Positions 20,634 through 33,726 of a stretch of DNA of 64,000 nucleotides are shown here, piece after piece. The position numbers were made by a program, and so were the translations under genes. Source of the stretch: Phytophthora quininea (taxonomy: Eukaryota; Oomycota; Peronosporomycetes; Peronosporales; Peronosporaceae); assembly GCA_011947345.1 (NCBI GenBank), contig JAAVTG010000565.1:372001-436000 (forward strand), read 5' to 3'. Position 1 is the stretch's first letter. Each line of letters starts with the position of its first letter. The notes under the pieces are model-generated. The model did no database searches. It worked only from the letters and a program-made list of their open reading frames with translations, and was not told the DNA's origin.

Positions 20634-23600
20634 TTACATGAGGGTGCGGAAATTCAACAGCTCGTTCTTCGCGCGACGGAATTGGTCTAGCAGCACCGAG
20701 GACTCCTCGTTATCGTCTGTCAGATAACGAATACGGTGAGCGTTGAGAAGAACGTAAATCAATAAAACCGAAAATATGCTGATACATACCTTGCGATGTG
20801 GCGCGCAAGTCCGTGATAAAACCGTCGCAGAGGTCGACGATATTCGGACAACAAGCAGCAAACTCCGCGAGCTGGTCCTTGCCTGCGCGCGGAGAGATCG
20901 CGTGCTTCTTCCAGATCGTGATAATGGCGAGCATGGACTGCAGCAAGTGCAGAGTCCACCCTTCACGGTATAGCCGCTCGGGCTGCTCCCGGTAAAGCTG
21001 TTCGTAATAGCTCAATAGCACGCGGTGCGGCACACCGACATCTAGGAACAGTTTGAGCACCCAGTTGAACGTCGTAGCGTCGATGGCCGACGCCGACGAA
21101 GCGCTGCCAGTGTAGGCACCAACGCCAGTTGATCGCAAATACCATAGAGAAATCCACTCCAACAGATCCGCAAGGAACCCGACGGGAACACGAAGCCACC
21201 CGCAACAGAGCCGCTGTGGGCGTCATCGCCCTCGATGTAAAGAGACTTACCCAGTCGAAGGATTTTGCATTGCATCTGGCCAATCCAAATGCCGCTCTCG
21301 AAAGAAGAGCCACTGCCATTGTTGCTTGATGTGGCGAGAAGACCAGCCTTCTCGCACTGGTCCAAGCGCCATGCATTGAACGCAGCATTGGTGGACGACT
21401 GAGGCAGCAAACTGAAAATGATCTTGCGCCAAAGCGTCGTGATCACGTCAGCCTCTTCCGATTTGCACACATGAATAATGTGCAGACACTCGGTCCACAT
21501 GTCGTACTTGGATGCGAATCGATTATACAGCGTCGAGGCATCGAAGAGCTTGTAGGTAAGCAGCTGAACGTCGGCCTTCCGCTCCATCAGCTGCTCGTCG
21601 GTGGAGGCCGACGACGACGACGCCTCCAACTCAATCGCTTGCTGCTCGAGAGCCTTCAGTACTCGCACCTGCAATTGCAACACGTCAAGCACATCGCGAA
21701 CTTCACGGATAGCCTCACTAGCCTCGCCCACATCTTCTAAACTCTTCAAACACCCCAGCGCCTTTGAAATATAATACTGACGCTTGACAATATCCGGGTT
21801 ATCAGAGACCACGAGCGCACTGGAAGTCGCATACTCTTCCTCCGCCAGTGTGTCTTCGTGAGCTCGAGACCACCACACCTTCGCGGCCACGAGATACTTA
21901 TGTTGATCCATGTAGAGCTTCACGAGCAAGTCTTGGTCTTTCCCCTTCAAAAACTCCTCGATAAATGGAGAGCGGATGGACGTCAGAAGATGCGAATAGC
22001 CACGCTCATACAGCCACGTGTACAGAATGTTGTGGAACGAGTCATCTTCAGACGCCAGTGCAAAGTGGAACACTTCCTCCACGCATTTGTTGCGAGTTTC
22101 ATCGTCTAAAGCCACCATGTCTTCCACAGCCTGCGGACTAGTGCCATTACCTGCGCGAGAAGAGTCCCCGCCAAGAAGCCTGTGTAGCACGAGCAAGATA
22201 CACCCAAAGCACCGCCGCTTCCATGTTTGCTTGACGCCGCTCAGATCAGAGGCAGCTGCGTCGTGAAAATGTTTCGCACATGCCAGGGAAAGCTTTACTA
22301 CACCCTCGTAATAGTTAAGCAAAGTGTAGTCTTCGCAAATGCCCTGAAGGACGTCCAAACAGTCCTCCGTATCCCACATGTGGCACGAATTCAGGAATTG
22401 CTCTAGAGACTCCTTGAGGAAGTTCTTGCGGGCAGCTGGCGAGCCACTGAGTTTGGCATTCGACAAGCTTCGATAGCCCTGGTAGTGCCACAAGTCCGCC
22501 ACGGAGAAGAAAGAAGGACACTGCTCCCGAAGCTGCTTAATCAAGAACTGGTTGTTCTCGTTGCGGCCACGCATTAATGCCTTTGTCATCGTTTTCGCAG
22601 CCAACGAACCTTCAGATGTCGTCACCAGGTCACTGAAGTTGAGACGTGCCAGAGGCTCCTCTAGTGATACCTTGTAATCCTGGGCGACCCGCAGCAACGA
22701 AATGGCTTCGATGCTACGTAAAATGAGCTGGTAGAGGTAAAAGAGGGAGCGCTGTTCTGCCTTGAATCGCGTTTCACGCTTCAGCTGCTCCTCGCTGAGG
22801 ATTTTGGTGGCGCATCACGAGTTCGGACACACGTGACAACCCAGCCTCAGCACCTTCGCTGAGCACACCATCCAACGTCTGATTCTTTTCGAGCGCAGCC
22901 CCGCTGCTAATCGCCACCGCAAAGGCGCAGCATTCTCCATTAGTTGACGAAGCTGGAAAAGAATCTCACGGATCTCGTCCAACTTTTCGGGAGAGTGGAG
23001 GTTCTCAAACGTGGTCACGGCCTTAGCGGACGGCTTAGTTGCGCCATTTGCTCCCTCACCCGACACTCGCATAACTACTCGTCGGCCAAGTGTCTTTGAG
23101 GTCCAGAGTGGCCGCAGCACACGGCAGGCAAAAGCGACGAGGCCGTCGTGCTGGTAGGACATCCCAAACTCGGTCGTAAGCACGATACGTGTGCTGGTGG
23201 CTGAACTGGAGTTACCATTCGTAACGGGGGTAGTTGAAGGCATGGCAACGTTGTCTGGGGGTCCTTGTGCAATCTCGAATATACCTTGCACTGCTGTTGT
23301 GAAAATATAATCATCGCTCTTCATGGCTGTGACGCCATTGTGACGAGGAGCGACTAATGAAGCTGCCGTAGAGTTTTCGCTGACAAGCGGATCAGTCGAT
23401 ACGCCGCAAGCAAGTGCAACAAGCATACAAACCACTTGAATCTCGCCAAACGAGCGCACAAACGGTGAAAGCGCGGCCTTCAATTCATGACCACGCGAAA
23501 GCAGCAATATACGATGCAGCTGATCCAGCGGTCTGATCTTCTTGAACACCTGAATACCAGAGTTGGTCAAACACAAAAAGTGCCTTGAAGGCTGAGAATA

Positions 23601-25302
23601 CATGAGCGCCAGCTCACCCACAACAGGAGCATTCTCAGCGGCGCTGGAAGCACCAGATGACATCTCGTCGAATGACCGCTTGCTGCCGGTGCTAGAGCCA
23701 GCGGTGCTGGAATTTGGCTCGTCATTCTGTTTCATCCACGCGGTTTCAGGACCCTCGCTGGAGTACGGATCCAGCTCCTGAATATCTACAACCTTGCCGA
23801 TGCAAGTATCCAAAGAGACAGCTTCACGAATCGTAGGTTTTCTTGAAGACAACCCTGTTTGGACAGGTAGCACTGTTGTGCTGATTGGGTCGTGTGCAAT
23901 GCCCACAAGTTGGTCTTGCTGGTCACGTCGGCCTTCGATACACAAGAACACACCCTTGCGGTGGAATGCCACGTGCACAGCACTAGGGCTCTTACCGGGG
24001 CATACCCTGGCTGCATACCTTCCTTGGCATGGTACGGCGGCGCGTCTCGCAGAGCGATAGCTGGCGGCGGCAGCCGAATATGCACAATTTCGAGTCGTGA
24101 TGGGCGCTTAGCCTTACTGTAGCTTGTACCGCCTCCTGAGTATCCAAATCGCCGCGAGAATGCGGTCAGGTAAAACCGGATTCCGTTCGATGCCACAGCC
24201 ACGAGAGTGACCAGCTTGGATTCGTCTGGAGCAACGATCGCCAACGCCACAATTTGCAAAGGATTTGGGCCGGTCACAGCAGGTTGGAAAAGACGTTCGT
24301 CTGGGCAGGAGACACGCGTACGACGATTCTCGCGAGCGTACTTGGCTCCTTCCGCTAAAGGTTCACAGCGCACACAGCCTTGCTATCGTCTCCTTTGGCG
24401 CCGAGATCAAACACACTCACCTGTGCGTCATCGTGCAGCAAGTAGAGAATGTGTCGCGCGTGGTCGATACACATATCTACGACTTTCCCAGGCGCACTGG
24501 CGAGTCCCGCCAAAAACCGCGGCAAATACTGTGCATAGGTCGACGTGTGGGCGACTTTCCTGCATCCATCAGCACTCCCCACTCCAGGCACATTCATCAA
24601 CGTTGATCCTAGCAGCGAGTTCCTGTCTGCAGCAGCTCGCTGCGCTGGTGCATACAAGAATTCGTACAAGGCTCCATCCGATCCTCCGAAGAAGATGCGT
24701 CCACCTCTGGTCGTCACAATGCGCCGCACGACGCACTTGTCCGTGCTGACACTTAACTTGGTTCGTTGCAGTTTGAAACTAATGGGACCGGAGCCGTCCG
24801 CTCTCTCCGGCTGATTGTCGTCAGCGACGACAGCTAAAAGCACCACCTCCACGGTGGTAGCGACCACCAGAACGTGGCGAACTTTAGGGGTGAAGACTCC
24901 AGCTGCAGGGCGGGCTACGAGCCCCACAGCCACGACGGCCTGGTCGAACTCCTTGACCGCGAAGCGTCCGCGTTGGGCGTAGCTCCAGAGGAAGAGGCGG
25001 GCATCCACAGACGTCCAGGCGGCGCGCAACTCCGGCAACAAACCGGACAAGGACAGGGTCTTGGTGTCGTCTAGGGCCGCGGCCACCACGCCCGGCAGGG
25101 GGATGACGGAGCCCTTCTTGGCCAGCTGGGGTGTCCATTGGCTCGCATACGGCTCAAAGAAGTAGTTCTGCGGCTCGGACTGGGCGTTGAGCTGGTCCGC
25201 CAGGTCGGGGTAGGATGCATCCTCCTGTGTGGCCTGGTCCACGCGCGTTTTGGCGTCCGAGAGGCCCTTGAACGAGCGCTCCGCCAGCGCTGACAGCTCC
25301 AT
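20634..25302 (-). CDS. NUP155: Nucleoporin NUP155 (inner ring scaffold)
   Basis: NUP155 (Nup157/170 in yeast) is a scaffold of the inner ring of the nuclear pore. The N-terminal beta-propeller starts at ATG 25300-25302 (YPDLADQL and QVSVFDLGA are typical). The alpha-solenoid includes EEQLKRETRFKAEQRSLFYL (about 22770) and MWDTEDCLDVLQGIC (about 22380). A short last intron (about 20709-20786) leads to NELLNFRTLM and the stop at 20634-20636. Total length is about 1,500 residues, close to the family. The frame is broken near 24364, 23990, 22905, 22820 and 21185. Each break lies in a short homopolymer and is repaired by one added base, for example VNL-LAEGAKYAR at the first. I therefore annotate one functional gene. 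The next gene (tepsin-like) ends 140 bp upstream. Confidence 0.9.
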
Positions 25303-25441
25303 CAGGGCGGACGACTGGGCGGGACGAGTTTTGTTTGGTGTGGGATTGCAGGGATGTCATCTTAAGTACGAAATCGAGATGGATACATTTTCACAGGGCA
25401 AAGTCAACATGCTGTCTCGTGTTATCTACAGCGTCTACTGT

Positions 25442-28400
25442 TCAATTAGAGATGAAGGAGAACATGGATGGCTCGGGTTCTTGGAGTACGCTGCGTTGGG
25501 ACTGGGATGCTGTGGAAGAAGTTTCGGTCGGAGTGGTGGAGGATGCGTCACCGCGCATGAAGCCGAATGCAGACGCTGGTTCTGTGGTGGCGGCGCTGTT
25601 GTCGAACACAGGCTGGATTGTGGTCATGAACCCGAACGACGATTGTGTGGAGTCGGATGTGATGGTAGCTTGGCTGGCTGCTTGAAGTGGCCGCCTTGAT
25701 GTTGGCGGTCTTCCCGACGCAGTCGATCGAAGCGAGAGCTCCAGGTCGCTAAGACCCATCGGACGCCCGTGGCTGCTCTTGGTGAATGTGTCGTCTAGGG
25801 CCGGCACTGGTCGAATCGACGGCTGCTGCTGGATATCATCCTTAACGCTGAGCCCAGCAAACACATTTGTTGTTGCTTCCACTGCGGGGTTCGTGCGATC
25901 CGACGACAGCACACCAAAACTGGAGGACGGGCTCGTCAGGGATTGACTAACGTTAAGCTGCTGAGGATGGCTGTTTGGGGCCTGCTGCTGCTCTCCATCA
26001 TCTCGTAGGAAGCTGAAGCCGTAGGAATTGTCGACTTGAAGCACTGGCGCAGATGGCAGCACAGCGACGTTCCCACCGTGCGGATTGGCGACGTGCGGGT
26101 TGGCGTTGGCATTCAAAAACTGGAGATCGAGTCGCCCTGCAACTGGGAAATACCCAGCGGCGGGTCGTTAACGGTGCTGTTTGTATCGTTCCCAACAAAT
26201 GCGAAGGCCGACACGGGGTGTTTCTCCTCGATCAATGCCTCACTAAAAGTGTATGGAGGTGGATCCGAGCTGGCTGTACTTTGGATAAGCCTAGCCAGCT
26301 CATCGGCTTTTCGCACGAGTGTGGAGCGGAACTGCTTCACTTCTTCGTAGTTTGGTGGCCGATCCGAACCAAAAATGACCGAGTCGATGCCTTGCGTCTG
26401 AATTTTCTCCACTGTGCCGTGTAGTTGGGCCAATTGGTTTCGACGATCCACGACCGGTTGGCCTCCATGCTCACGACGAATGAGCTCTTTCAGCTTGACC
26501 TCAATCTCGCTCAAGCCGCTGCTGTATCCATTCAGACGAGTCATATATGCATCACCATTCATTGCTATACCTTGCGATGCGCCATCTTCAGATTCGGGCT
26601 GATGCTGGGAATCATCATCTGCAGCACTACTTTCATCTCCGTGGAGACCCACTTCTTCTTCTAGAGGAGGAGGGATGTAAGGCATCATTAGAGTTGACGG
26701 GTTGGCTGTGCGACCATTATTCATGAGCTTCTTGAAGCGCAGAAGCTTGGGGGCGTTTGTCAACGAGCCGAGAATGGGGCCAACCTCGACCAGCCCCTTG
26801 TTCTCCACGTAGATAGAGTTTATACTAATCAAAGCACAGCCAGGACAAATGGCTGGGTGGAGCTCGAGGTATCCACGTTCACCTGACGGTAGTGGAACAA
26901 ACCGCTCAATGACTGTCATATCAGGGATTGTCCGGTCCAACATCACTCCCATCGGTCCCGGAGGCACCTCGATTTCGAGAATAACTTCTCGCAGAGGTTC
27001 TTTGGACTGTGTGGGTTCAGGTGTGTCGTCTTCATATCCGCCACGAACTACATCGGACGTCGGATTGTAGGCATCGAACGAATCGAGAGCTTGTCCACCA
27101 TCATTAGCATCCAAACCTTCGAAAGCATCGTGGATCGGATCAGACACCTCAGGTTCCTCTTCCTTCTCCTCTTGCTCAATCACAAGGGTTGGCTGTAACA
27201 TCGTCGGTGCAGGCAGTGTATCGAAAACACTACGAGGCTGGTGAACCACTGGAGCAGGAGGAAGTGCAGCTGCCGTCTGTACCGGTGAGATGGCTGATGC
27301 TGATTGTTGCTGCCCGCCCATAAAAGCGAATCCCGACGGAGCTTCAGCAGTCGATAACGAAGGAATACCATGTTCGGCAGCATGAACGCTGTTCGCCGCT
27401 GGTGCCTGGTTCAAAAGCTAAACCCTGAGGTTCCTGACGATTGTGTTGGGGCGCTGGGCATGCTTGATGATCGAGTCGGAACTGGAACGGGGGTGGCTGG
27501 TTGTCATTCCTCTGTGGCGAGCTTGCCATAAAACTGAAGGCCGACGTAGGTGCGGCAAAGGTCGATTTTTGAGGGGAGACCCTTGTTCACCTCTTTCCGC
27601 AGCAAGGAATGCAAATCCTGACGCGGGTGGAGCAGAAATTTCAGGAGGTGAGTCCGTCTCCCCGCCATCCGCCGAGAGGAAGCCAAACGCTGAGTTACTA
27701 ACTGGTGGTGTCATCGGCTCAGCCGCTCGCACAGTCGGCGCATACTCCCGCTGAGACTGCTGAGCTGGTGGCCCGAGGAAGCTGAACGCCGATGATTCTG
27801 GCGCCGAGGGAGCAGGTGCACTGCTACTTTTGGGCGAGTCATTCATTGACATCATCAGGTCCTCCGGACACTTCGCAGACGCCACAACTGGGGACGTGTG
27901 CATCAATGCGTGCATCTCTGGAGCCGCCCTCGCTCCCGCTTCCTCGGCTTCTTCCTCCTGCATCCTCCGCATCATCTCTAGTGGACTCTCATCGTCCGGC
28001 GGCACGTAGTCCTTCAGCAGCAAGTAGACTTTGTCTGCGCGCTTGCGCAGCATGTCCTTCCTGGCATTCCTCAGGTCCTCCAGCAGATCCAGTCTGCCGC
28101 CGTAGTACTGTTTGTAGAACTCTGCCTCTTGGCTCCCCAGCAGCGCGCTGAGCACTGACAGAGCCTTGGCTTTGACCTGCCACAGCGGACTCTCGAACTT
28201 GTCGTCCAGCAGCTCGCAAATGTACTGCGTCAACCAGAAAAGCTTCAGTATTAAAGCGTGCCACTACTGCATTGCAGTTTACGTACATCATGGTCCAGTG
28301 TGTGCAAATATCGCAGCAGTTTCTGCAGCACTTCGCGCGGCGGGAAGGAAGAGGACCCGACGCTGGAGCAGAGCTCGGAGACAAGGGCGTTCTCGAGGTC

Positions 28401-28508
28401 GGACTGGTGCTGCGCCGGCTGCTGCGCGGGCGTCTTGAAGCCCTGCTTCCATCGCGCCGCCTGGGACGCGTACGCGGACTCAGTCGCCGGTCGCCGCTGG
28501 CTCTGCAT
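25442..28508 (-). CDS. Tepsin-like AP-4 accessory protein with many S[AG]FxF[LM] motifs and a PDZ-like domain
   Basis: The N-terminal helical domain (28508 to about 27990) resembles an ENTH/VHS solenoid (REVLQKLLRYLHTLDHD, intron 28225-28286, then YICELLDDKFESPLWQVKAK). The rest is mostly disordered and carries about eleven copies of S[AG]Fx F[LMV]: SAFSFLG, SAFGFLS, SGFAFLA, SAFSFMA, SGFSFLN, SGFAFMG, SAFAFVG, YGFSFLR, SFGFMTT, SAFGFMR, SMFSFIS. Vertebrate tepsin has one such motif, S[AV]F[SA]FLN, which binds the AP-4 epsilon ear, and one LFxG[ML]x[LV] motif for beta4; NVFAGLSV (about 25850) looks like the latter. A PDZ-like domain (about 26700-27010: VPPGPMGVMLD, HPAICPGCALISINS) and a helical segment (26330-26500) sit in the second half. 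Single-base shifts near 27580, 27490, 27418 and 26115. Confidence 0.72.
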
Positions 28509-28650
28509 GGCTCTCACAGCAGGAGCTGCCTGCCTGCCTTCGGGGCGGAATGGGTGTACGAGGGAATAGAAAGCAATAAAAACGTGGATTAATTCTAAAA
28601 GCTGATATTTTTTGTTGAAAAAATAGTGAAATTTTATTTCCTCGAGGCGT

Positions 28651-31600
28651 TTAGAAGAAGACGGCAGAGCTCTGGCGCCGTCCGCTGCCGTCTCCAGTGA
28701 CAGCAACTCGGATAGGTGGCGGCAGCTGATCGTCCAACGAGTCAGCGGAACTCGACTCACTTCCAGCACCTTCAAAACTTTGCTGTACTTGATACGAGTT
28801 CGGCCCGCTCCAGGCGTCCAAGTCGTCAGTAGATTCGGCGACACTCGTCGGCGAAAAATTGTCTGCCGCCGCGAGTAATTTGAGATCGATGGCGGACCGT
28901 GCAGTTCCGCATCGGCGCTTCGATGGTGCAATGCGTGCTGGAACTTGGCGCCGGCCTTCCGTCTGGACGCCTTGGGGTCTACGACACTGATCATGTCAAA
29001 GTCCTGCAGCAATTGCCCCAAGCACAGACGATGTTTGAGCTGCGCCACCTTGGACTCTGTCAACGAAGCACTCCCGATACTGAGGAAGATGCTGTCACGT
29101 GTTACTTGGCACGAGGTGAAGAAATGGAATTTCAGGCTGAAAAAGGGCGACTCCAGATACTCGTCCCAAATGCTGCCGTCGGTCATGTCCGACTGCTCCG
29201 TCGTCGGGGTGGCCATATTGGGTAGCCCTTCCGTAGACTCTTGTGCTTGCTTCACGTACTGCCAGACGGATCCACTCATCGTTACCCGGTCAACACTATA
29301 CTGACATTTGCCAAAGTCTCCCGTTTCCACCTTCAACTTCGGGGCTCTGACGGACTGTCGGTGACCATTGACAGCGCAAACGGAACCAGTGTTTGCCCCG
29401 GCTCCAACTGTGAAATGTCTGTTGGAACCTCCAACAACACACGTATCGATGGGTTTTGCACTGCCACCTTCAAGCGATCAGAAGGTAGTCCCGTATCACC
29501 GTCGATACTGCTGGTTTGGAAAGCTTCCGCCATAAACTTGGACAGAACCAAGGCCCCATTTTCATGCGTTCGTGTCATGACCGAAGTGTCACCTTCATCA
29601 ACTGTCTGGGTAGGAATTTCGACGCCGTTGGGAGAGGTCAACGCCGACACGTCAGAAAGCGGCACGGTTATCGAACCAGTGCATGGGCCTTTGCATGTGA
29701 ATTCGCGAGCCTCCACAAACAATTTGCTCATAAATCCGCTCGGGAGAACACCGCGGCAAATGACACCTAGCACATCCACATTACTCGTCAAGTGGGACAG
29801 CAGCCATGTCATCTTTTCGTAACGAGCATCTAGGCGCTTCAACTTGTTCTCCAAGTAAGTGCCGTCACGCAATTCGGCCAGGTTTGCGAGCCCAACCGAG
29901 CTCGTGTCCATTGATCGGCGGATGATCCTCTGCAACGCCATATAATACGTCGCAGCAGCCTCACAGAGATTTAAGCGGAAAGTTACATCTATCAGCGATA
30001 TGGACACATCCACCGGATATTCTTTAATCTGTTCAATGGTGTTGATAATCGGTGCGAACGGTGACGAGTCTGGTTGGCTTTGGGACGGTGACTCGGTATA
30101 ATTTGGTGATACCAAGTGCATACTCTGCCCCCACAGCTCGCAAGCTAGCACTTTCAGATGCGGTGCCTGGTTGAATTGATCAAAGTACGTGATCAAGTTG
30201 CGAATGCACATTCGTGGAGTTTCCACCTTGCTGAAAAGCGTTTTGTTGTTGTTGTGTGTATCCATGAATGTCTTGAAAACAGTATACAGCGCATCAACTT
30301 CGTCGTCAGAGAGGGCCATAACCTCGCGTGCCATATCCGACAGCTCCAAATCTTTGGCGCCCTTTGCTCCTGCTACCGCACTATTGAGAGCAGCGTCGTA
30401 CACAGACAATTTTCGTCCACTAATCTTGATGTCACCGGATACGACAACTTGAGCATCGCGGTTTTGAATCAATGGGCCAAGCTCCACGCAGAACAGGCGC
30501 TGTGCAGCTTGCCGTACCACAGAAGGTAGCATCCTGTTGATGAACATTTTCATAATTGTGTCGTGATCTTTGCCACGCTTCGTACTGTTGGCTTGCCGTT
30601 CATAGTACACGAGACTCATTAATTTGACATCCAGCTCGTCCTGAGGAACAGTCCAACCCGAGATGGAGTCGAACACGAGCGGGATATCAGCGACCAATTG
30701 GGCTTCAATGTTGAGTTCATCACAATGAAAGCTTGGGAGCCGTCCTTCGGTCGCTAGAGTGAAATTCACCACTCGAAGTTTGAGTCCATGCGTCGATGGG
30801 GTTGAGATGTGCAAAAACAAATGCGGAGCCGTCGATCTCGTTTCAATTGTGAACTTCGCGTGGAAAGACGGGATCCAGATGTCTCCGACACCGATGTAGA
30901 TACCATCACTACCAAATCGCAGCGAGTAACCTTCAAAATCTGGTAGATAGTGTTCTTGCTTGGACTTTTCGACATTCTCGCTCAGCTGGGTATGTAGATG
31001 GCGCAGCTCAATATACTCCGTCCACAGGGCATGGTTTTCAGGCTGAAGATCACTGCGATTCTCCCGCATCTTGTCTAATCTGTCTTTTATGCTGGATCTC
31101 TGTCTGGCGAGGATCTCAATTCGACGGTAATTCGAGCTCTTGGCCGCATTCCACGCCTTGATTTGTTGCCTTGCGCGCATCAACCCGCTGGTGGATCGTT
31201 TCCATCACTTGTTTAATCTGTTCAAAGCGCTGTTTTTGTCAGTCGTTCTTCCATCACACAGGATACCCAGAGAGGGCAGCACCACTTGTTCGACGTGCGC
31301 GATATAATCCTGCAGTGGCACGGTCGACTGACTCTCACCACACGCTTCAATGCACGCCTTCACCAGCAGTGATGCCTCATTCAGACTTCGTACTCTGGTC
31401 AGCACACTGTCTCGCAGAACCAAATACCTAGCAATATGCTGTTCGGTATATCCGCCCAATGCCTCCTTCACCGTCACAACTCTTCGGAAAGTCAGCATTG
31501 CTGGGAGCTCCGCTCTCTTCATCGTCTCCTGGGCCTCTTCAAGGCTTCTGAACACCCCGATATCGTCGTCCACACCCATCAACAAGTCTCCAGGCTGCAC

Positions 31601-31987
31601 TAGCCCCGACCTCTCAACGTCTCCACGTTCCTCTCTCTTGCCATCACTTCGTCGTTCAAACTTGTTGAGCACCACGCGTCCTCTCTCCATCGCCAACTGG
31701 ATCAGGAACGGTCGTGCATTGCACTGAATCCGCACTAAACTTTTGCTGCTGTCGCTGAATAGCTCAAAATCAGCTTCCGAGTACGCCGAGCTGCGTCGGA
31801 TGCGGGGCGTCCTCCTTGCGGGACTTGGAGTTTGCTGAACCGGGGAATTCCCATTGGGACTGCCGCTATTGTCTGTTCCTGACGGCGTCGTGACCTCCAG
31901 AAACCCTGCGAACCGTCGTTGAGTAGTCGGAGACAACGCGTCGCTCAGCATACTCTTGCCGCGCGCGAACAGCGGCAGCGAGTCCAT
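28651..31987 (-). CDS. Large PDZ-containing protein of unknown function
   Basis: The start is probably ATG 31985-31987 (MDSLPLFARGKSML). A Ser/Pro-rich region is followed by a PDZ-like fold (about 31450-31760; RPFLIQLAMERGRVVLNKF, GLVQPGDLLMGV). Next come a helical stretch (RRIEILARQRSSIKDRLDKM, about 31110), then a long beta-rich region from about 30950 (LRFGSDGIYIGVGDIWIPSF) with alternating hydrophobic strands, which recalls lipid-binding tubular folds; I would not assign it without a structure search. The tail is Ser/Asp-rich and stops at 28651-28653. Single-base shifts are needed near 31210, 31180, 29335 and 28870. The start codon is about 115 bp from the divergent THUMPD3-like gene. No paralogue is visible here. 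Confidence 0.6.
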
Positions 31988-32101
31988 GGGCGTGTCCGTC
32001 CTGTCCTGATGGGTATCAGGTGAATTGAATAATGGAATCAGACCATTAGGGTTTTTGTAAGTAGGGTTTGCCACTTCAGAACCTTTGGCGCGCCGGAACT
32101 G

Positions 32102-33608
32102 ATGGCGTCGATGGAGTCAGCGCCGGTGGCTTCTACGTATCTGCTGCTGGTGCTACGAGGCTTGGAGTTCCTTGTCGAAGAAGAGATCCGCTCGAAATTG
32201 CAGGTCCGTCGTGTAGATGATTGATACTTGAACTGTGGGTTGGAGAGGATTGACACGTTGGGTGGTTCAGGTGGAGCACCTCGAGATATGCAGCGTGCAG
32301 GAGAACCCCAAGCCGCCGTACATGCAAGTGCTGCAGGGCCAAGCCGCAGTTGGCAGAATCATTCTGCGTACGACGTCGTCGGCTGCAGAGGTGCAGGAGC
32401 TGCGTTCGGTCCAGGCGACGTTGGCGGTGCTGGCTCGGAATGACGAGATTGACACGGAGAGCGACGCTGGTGTGAAGCAGATTGGGGTTCGTTCCCTGTA
32501 GCTAGCCATTTTCATTGTAGTGCTGATGTTTTGGTTGCTGCAGCAATTGGTGGTGAATGCGGATTGGGACTCGGCGCTGAGGGTGTGGAAGGAGCATGCG
32601 GCTCGTCCTGTGGAGGTCGATGCCATCAAGTTCCGCGGTTCTTGTGTGCGTGACGGCAAGCACAAGTACAACTCACAAGTGATTGCGGGCGAGATCGGTG
32701 CACGGGTGGTGGAGAAGTTCGGGTGGGGAGTGAACCTCACTGAGTTCGATCTGGAGGTGGTAGTGATCATTTTCTACGGCTTTATGGTGGCTGGTATCGC
32801 GCTGGCGGACCCCAAGAAAATTCAATTCCGCAACCGGTTGGCAAACGAAAGTCGCAACTCGCTCGCGGATGCAGACTATGTTTCAACTTTGCGGCCTAGC
32901 ACTGCGTATCTTATGCTGCAACTCGCGCAGCACAGGTTTGGTGATGTGTGTCTGGACTCCATGTGCGGGATCGGAACGCTCCCGATCTGCAGCGTCGATT
33001 TCACAAATGATAGTGTCTACGCTCTGGGCGGTGAATTGGATGGATTGCCGTCCGGTAAGGCTGGGCAGAATGCACGCACCCGAGCGCGTCCTGTCGACAT
33101 CGCTCGCTGGGACAGCCAGCGTCTTCCGCTGCGAAGCAACAGCGTCGACAGAGTCATGATTGATATGCCGTTTGGCGTACGCTGCGGCAACCAGCGCCAG
33201 AACAACAAGGTACAAGTACCTCTTTTCCCTCTTCCCTGCTGTCACCGACGTCTAACTCGGTTAACTTCATTCTGCAGATGTATCCAAAAGTGTTCAAGGA
33301 GCTGCATCGAGTGCTGCGGCCTGACGGACGAGCAGGTATACGGTTTATCTATCATCACAAGTTGATTTGATCTCATGCTTTGGCTGCAATTGCCAGTGCT
33401 GCTTGTGATGTCCAAGAAACTCTTCAAGGGAGCCGTGAAGGACCTACCGTTCCGCGTGGTGGCCGAGCACATGGTGAGCATCGGCGGCTTGGGCGGCGGC
33501 ATCTACGTCATCGAGCCCATCAAGACCGACGCAACGGGGTCGACTGCCAACTCGATCATCGGTCAAAAGCGCAGTGCCAGCATCGCGGCCATCCTCAACC
33601 ACGATTAG
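32102..33608 (+). CDS. THUMPD3: THUMPD3-like tRNA guanine-N2 methyltransferase
   Basis: THUMPD3 with TRMT112 methylates guanosine at position 6 or 7 of tRNAs. Five exons join in frame: ATG 32102 (an in-frame ATG also at 32111) through SKLQ; from VEHLEICSVQENPKPPY; from QLVVNADWDSAL (32544); from MYPKVFKELHRVLRPDGRA (33278); and from VLLVMSKKLFKG (33400) to the stop at 33606-33608. The THUMP region is the N-terminal half. The Rossmann methyltransferase shows the SAM loop DSMCGIGTLP (about 32955) and the catalytic MIDMPFG (about 33160), a variant of the N/DPPY motif. Length is about 420 residues. No shift is needed apart from the introns, so this gene seems accurate. It is transcribed away from the PDZ protein gene. 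Confidence 0.88.
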
Positions 33609-33726
33609 AGCGGCAACACTGTCAATACCTAGAGCCTTCAGCTTTCCTTTGCCACCCATCTTATCTCAGTAATGTTCAATTGACAATCACTCCGCGATTT
33701 CTCTCCACATTCCGCATTCCGCAACG

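Noticed and set aside
20634..25302. Several short genes instead of one nucleoporin
   Set aside because: The pieces follow NUP155 from end to end in order, and each break is repaired by one base in a homopolymer.
32038..32256. Extra N-terminal exon of the PDZ protein on the minus strand
   Set aside because: It overlaps the first exon of the divergent methyltransferase, which is better supported, and shows no splice site that keeps frame.
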